Of a stretch of DNA of 64,000 nucleotides, positions 57,824 to 64,000 are shown piece by piece (position 1 is the stretch's first letter; the number at the start of each line of letters is the position of its first letter). The translations under genes and the position numbers were made by a program. The DNA lies in NCBI RefSeq assembly GCF_020524625.1, contig NZ_JAIVLL010000001.1:496001-560000 (forward strand). Reading direction: 5' to 3'. This DNA is from Brevundimonas poindexterae (lineage in GTDB: Bacteria; Pseudomonadota; Alphaproteobacteria; Caulobacterales; Caulobacteraceae). The notes below the pieces were generated by a model, which did not search any database, was not told the DNA's origin, and saw only the letters and a list, made by a program, of their open reading frames with translations.

Positions 57824-58504
57824 ATGATCCGTATCGATAATCTGACCAAGACCTATGTCATGGGCGACAATGTCATCCACGCCCTGGGCGGGGTGTCGCT
57901 GGGCATCGACCGGGGCGAGCATGTGGCCATCATCGGGCCGTCCGGCTCGGGCAAGTCGACGCTGATGAATGTGCTGGGTGGGCTCGACCGGCCGACGGGC
58001 GGCGACTATCGCTTCGAGGACGATCCGGTCGCCGACTATGACGACGATGAACTGGCCAGCTTCCGCAACCGGCGGATCGGCTTTGTCTTCCAGTCCTTCC
58101 AGCTGCTGCCCCGGCTGACAGCGGTGCAGAACGTCGAACTGCCGATGATCTATGCCGGGATCGCGCCCGCCGAGCGGCGGGACCGGGCCGTGGCCCTGCT
58201 GGAGCGCGTGGGTCTGGGATCGCGACTGGAGAACAGGCCGACGCAGATGTCGGGTGGACAGCAGCAGCGCGTGGCCATCGCCCGGGCGCTGGCCAATGCG
58301 CCGGACCTGCTGCTGGCCGATGAGCCGACCGGCGCGCTCGACACCGCCACCGGCCAGGAGGTGCTGGCCCTGTTCGACGAGCTGAACAGCCAGGGTCTGA
58401 CCCTGTGCATCGTCACCCACGACACCGAGGTCGCCGCGCGCGCCCGGCGCCGGGTCGCGTTTCGCGACGGGCTGATCGTATCGGATGACCGCAATGCCGC
58501 ATGA
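57824..58504 (+). CDS. MacB-type ABC transporter ATP-binding protein
   Basis: A 226-residue ATPase of the LolD/MacB group. Start ATG 57824 (MIRIDNLTKTYVMGDNVIHALGGV). Walker A GPSGSGKSTLMNVLGG, the Q-loop in FVFQSFQLLPRLTAVQNV, signature MSGGQQQRVAIARAL, Walker B LLLADEPTGALD and the switch His in CIVTHDTEVA are intact. Unlike E. coli MacB, the ATPase and permease are separate. It begins four bases after the adaptor's stop and overlaps the permease gene, so the three form an operon. Confidence 0.95.
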   Translation: MIRIDNLTKTYVMGDNVIHALGGVSLGIDRGEHVAIIGPSGSGKSTLMNVLGGLDRPTGGDYRFEDDPVADYDDDELASFRNRRIGFVFQSFQLLPRLTAVQNVELPMIYAGIAPAERRDRAVALLERVGLGSRLENRPTQMSGGQQQRVAIARALANAPDLLLADEPTGALDTATGQEVLALFDELNSQGLTLCIVTHDTEVAARARRRVAFRDGLIVSDDRNAA

Positions 58505-59771
58505 TCCTCGTCCCCTGACCAGCAGCGCCATGAGCCCGCTCGAGCTGGTGCGCTTCGCCGTGGGGGCCATAGCCGCCCACCCCATGCGCTCGGCCCTGAC
58601 GTCGCTGGGCGTGGTGATCGGGGTGGCGGCCGTCATCATGATGACCTCCATCGGTCTGGGCGCCCAGCAGAGGGTCGAACAGGCCCTGTCCAGCCTCGGC
58701 ACCAATATGCTGGTGGTGCGGCCCGGGGCCCCGCGGGGCGCAGGCGGCGGCTTTGTGCGCGGCGGCGGGGGCTCGGGCGCCAGCCTGACCGTCGACGACG
58801 CCGAGGCCATGCGGACCCTGGACGGGGTCAAGGCCATCTCTCCGGCCGTCAACGGCGGGGCGCAGCTGGTCTATGACGGTGCCAACTGGGCCAGCCGCAT
58901 CGAGGGGGTGACCCCCGAGTATCTGGTGGCGCGCGACCTCGAGATCGTCTCCGGGCAGATGTTCGATCAGGCCGCCGCCGACAGCGGTCGCAAGGTCGCC
59001 GTTCTGGGCCAGACCGTGGTGCGCGAACTGTTCGGCGAGGGCGTCGACCCTGTCGGCCAGCGCATGCGCATCGGCCCCATTCCCTTCACCGTCGTCGGCG
59101 TGCTGGGCGAGAAGGGCCAGTCGGGCTTTCAGGACCAGGACGACATCGTGGTCATCCCGCTAGACGCCGCGCGCAGCCGCGTCATCGGGCGGGGCTCGGG
59201 CTCTCGCGGGAACAGCGTCAACCAGATCTATGTCAAGGCGGTCGACGAGGACTCCCTCTACCGGCTGGAACAGGATGTGGCCGAACTGCTGCGTCAGCGG
59301 CACCGCATCCGCCCGGGACAGGAGGACGACTTCAACGTTCAGAACCTGACCTCCATCCAGGAGGCGGCGCAGTCCTCGACGGCCACCTTCACCATCCTGC
59401 TGGCCGCGGTCGCCGGAGTGTCGCTGGTGGTTGGAGGGGTCGGCATCATGAACATCATGCTGGTGTCGGTGACCGAGCGGACGCGCGAGATCGGCCTGCG
59501 CATGGCGATCGGGGCGCGGCGCAGCGACGTGCTGACCCAGTTCGCGCTCGAGTCCGTGGCCCTGTCGCTGCTGGGCGGTCTGATCGGCCTGCTCCTCGGG
59601 GTCGGCGGCGCGCTGCTGATGTCGAAGTTCGGGGACTGGCCCGCGGCCATCCCGGCCTGGGCCGCGCCGCTGGCTATCGGGTTCTCGACCTTCGTCGGCG
59701 TGGTGTTCGGGGCCTATCCGGCGTGGCGGGCGGCGCAGCTGGACCCGATTGAGGCACTGCGCCGCGAATAG
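58485..59771 (+). CDS. MacB-type ABC transporter permease
   Basis: A 428-residue FtsX/MacB-type permease with four membrane helices: one at the N-terminus (about 33-60, VVIGVAAVIMMTSIGLG) and three at the end (about 302-325, 350-383, 390-412, including VGGVGIMNIMLVSVTERTREIGLRMAIGARRSDVLTQF). The large periplasmic MacB-PCD domain (residues about 60-300) lies between. A second ATG at 58494 is possible. The 5' end overlaps the ATPase by 20 bases. With the adaptor it forms a MacAB-like exporter whose cargo is not known. Confidence 0.93.
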   Translation: MTAMPHDPRPLTSSAMSPLELVRFAVGAIAAHPMRSALTSLGVVIGVAAVIMMTSIGLGAQQRVEQALSSLGTNMLVVRPGAPRGAGGGFVRGGGGSGASLTVDDAEAMRTLDGVKAISPAVNGGAQLVYDGANWASRIEGVTPEYLVARDLEIVSGQMFDQAAADSGRKVAVLGQTVVRELFGEGVDPVGQRMRIGPIPFTVVGVLGEKGQSGFQDQDDIVVIPLDAARSRVIGRGSGSRGNSVNQIYVKAVDEDSLYRLEQDVAELLRQRHRIRPGQEDDFNVQNLTSIQEAAQSSTATFTILLAAVAGVSLVVGGVGIMNIMLVSVTERTREIGLRMAIGARRSDVLTQFALESVALSLLGGLIGLLLGVGGALLMSKFGDWPAAIPAWAAPLAIGFSTFVGVVFGAYPAWRAAQLDPIEALRRE

Positions 59772-59840
59772 GCCCGCAATTCAGCCCTGACTTGGCCATG
59801 GTTGGCCGGTTGTCTGCCCCTCAGAGGGGAGGCCGCCACC

Positions 59841-60626
59841 GTGATCCGCAGGGACCGTCTGGACGCCATCATGACCAGGGTGGGCAAGGCGCGCTGGCGC
59901 CTGCCGGTCGTCGTGGCCCTGTCGCTCATGGCGCACCTGCTGGTGCTGGGATTGCTGGCCTTCGGCGCCTTTGGTCCCGTCATGGATACGACCCGGCCCC
60001 TGCCGCCGCTCTATGTCGATATCCAACCCCGCCCGCTGCTGGAGGGCGAGCGCCCGAGGCCGCCGCGGACGCCGCCGCCGACCAGCACCGCCCCCCTGCC
60101 CGCTACTGCTGACCGCTCGATGCGCGTGACCGATCCCCTCGCCCGCCCCGAGGATGACGACGAGGAGGCCCCGGTCACCCGGCCCGCGACACCGGGCCTG
60201 CCCGGGCGCCCGTCATCGGAATGGGCCGTGCGGCCCGAAACCGAGGGTGGTCGCGTAGCACGCAGCCTGCGCACCAGCACCCTGGGCTGCAACGCCCGGA
60301 ACGGTCGCATGTCGGCCGCCGAGCAGGCCGTGTGCGACGAGGCCTTCAATGAGGCTGCGGCGCAGGCGACCCCGATCCGGGGGACCGACAATCCCGCCCG
60401 CGACGCGCGCTTCGCCGCCGAGGGCCGACGCGAGATCGAGCGCTATGAGGCCCGGCGCCGTCCGCTGGCGGGGGGCACGGGGGTGACCGGTGTCGGCGAC
60501 TGCCCCGGATCCAATTTCGGCATGGGGTGTCCCGGCGCGCACCTGGACCCCGGCTTCCGTCAGGACACCAACGACCAGCTCGACCAGGGCCTGAGCGACC
60601 GGGATCGGAGAGACGCCGACGAATAG
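59841..60626 (+). CDS. TonB-like N-terminal membrane protein behind macAB
   Basis: A 261-residue protein starting at GTG 59841, preceded by GGGGAGG at a perfect distance (a later ATG at 59871 has none). One N-terminal membrane helix (about 23-42, VVVALSLMAHLLVLGLLAFGAF) is followed by a Pro/Arg/Thr-rich stretch (RPRPPRTPPPTSTAPLP) and a C-terminal part with Cys-containing loops (LGCNARNG, DCPGSNFGMGCPG). The start resembles TonB but the C-terminal TonB domain is missing. It ends a plus-strand run 70 bases after the permease, facing rpoC. Function unknown. Confidence 0.75.
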   Translation: MIRRDRLDAIMTRVGKARWRLPVVVALSLMAHLLVLGLLAFGAFGPVMDTTRPLPPLYVDIQPRPLLEGERPRPPRTPPPTSTAPLPATADRSMRVTDPLARPEDDDEEAPVTRPATPGLPGRPSSEWAVRPETEGGRVARSLRTSTLGCNARNGRMSAAEQAVCDEAFNEAAAQATPIRGTDNPARDARFAAEGRREIERYEARRRPLAGGTGVTGVGDCPGSNFGMGCPGAHLDPGFRQDTNDQLDQGLSDRDRRDADE

Positions 60627-60655
60627 AAAAAGGGCGGTGCCTTTCGACACCGCCC
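60627..60655. terminator. Terminator of rpoC (probably bidirectional)
   Basis: An 8-base stem (GGGCGGTG 60632-60639 with CACCGCCC 60648-60655) around an eight-base loop is followed on the minus strand by five T (60627-60631 complement). It lies 26 bases after the rpoC stop and also faces the end of the TonB-like gene. Confidence 0.82.
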
Positions 60656-60680
60656 CGTTTCGTTCAGCCGGTGAGGCCGA

Positions 60681-64000
<3,320 letters not shown>

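Overview
The window is GC-rich (roughly two-thirds G+C by eye) and reads as part of the chromosome of an alphaproteobacterium, most likely order Caulobacterales (Brevundimonas or a close relative). The evidence is a 14-subunit-type nuo operon with lineage-specific insert genes, the tig/clpP/clpX/lon/HU neighbourhood, candidate promoters resembling the Caulobacter housekeeping pattern (TTGAC-like, about 16 bp, GCTANAWC-like), and many QDP-type secreted proteins. I see no transposase, integrase, phage gene or CRISPR array. Genus assignment is inference.

Layout. 1-14603 (minus): respiratory complex I genes nuoA-B-C-D-E-F-G-H-I-J-K-L and the start of nuoM. Most neighbours are coupled by ATGA or TGATG overlaps, and seven small non-Nuo genes (mostly membrane or lipoprotein) are interleaved. 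14859-14935: tRNA-Asp. 14976-19035: a stress-type short-chain dehydrogenase, a histidine phosphatase/glycosyltransferase pair, and an SPFH membrane protein with a ribbon-helix-helix partner behind a symmetric operator-like site. 19195-22371: a large autotransporter with Asp-rich calcium-type segments. 22432-36491: tRNA-Val and the proteostasis region (HU, lon, clpX, clpP, tig), into which a CLC antiporter, an FeS-type photolyase, a HAD hydrolase with a damaged start, and three paralogous secreted proteins of unknown function are inserted. 36681-41634: metallo-beta-lactamase-fold hydrolase, KGG stress protein, a fused EgtB-EgtD ergothioneine enzyme, acyl-CoA dehydrogenase and an SCP2 protein. 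41814-44181: M61 peptidase and a lipoprotein. 44328-55470 (minus): translation/transcription genes rplL, rplJ, rplA, rplK, nusG, secE, tRNA-Trp, tuf, fusA, rpsG, rpsL, interrupted by a DUF2059-like gene, a CNNM/CBS protein and a YdcF-type protein. 55835-60626 (plus): small secreted protein, MacA-like adaptor, MacB-type ATPase and permease, and a TonB-like membrane protein. 60681-64000 (minus): rpoC, running off the window.

How the parts fit. The nuo genes build the proton-pumping NADH:quinone oxidoreductase; the insert genes are candidates for lineage-specific assembly or accessory factors. ClpXP, Lon, trigger factor and HU form the protein-folding and turnover block. The ribosomal, EF-Tu/EF-G and RNA polymerase genes are arranged with rpoC upstream of the str genes rather than after rplL.

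Most interesting leads: (1) three paralogous secreted proteins with a TonB-plug-like N-terminal motif lodged around clpP; (2) a one-chain EgtB-EgtD fusion; (3) a MacA adaptor with a Spy/CpxP-like helical insertion; (4) seven extra genes coupled into the nuo operon, one looking like a membrane protein fused to a lipoprotein; (5) a terminator-like hairpin in the rpsL leader; (6) a 26-bp symmetric site at the SPFH/RHH promoter; (7) two families of paired double-hairpin repeats.
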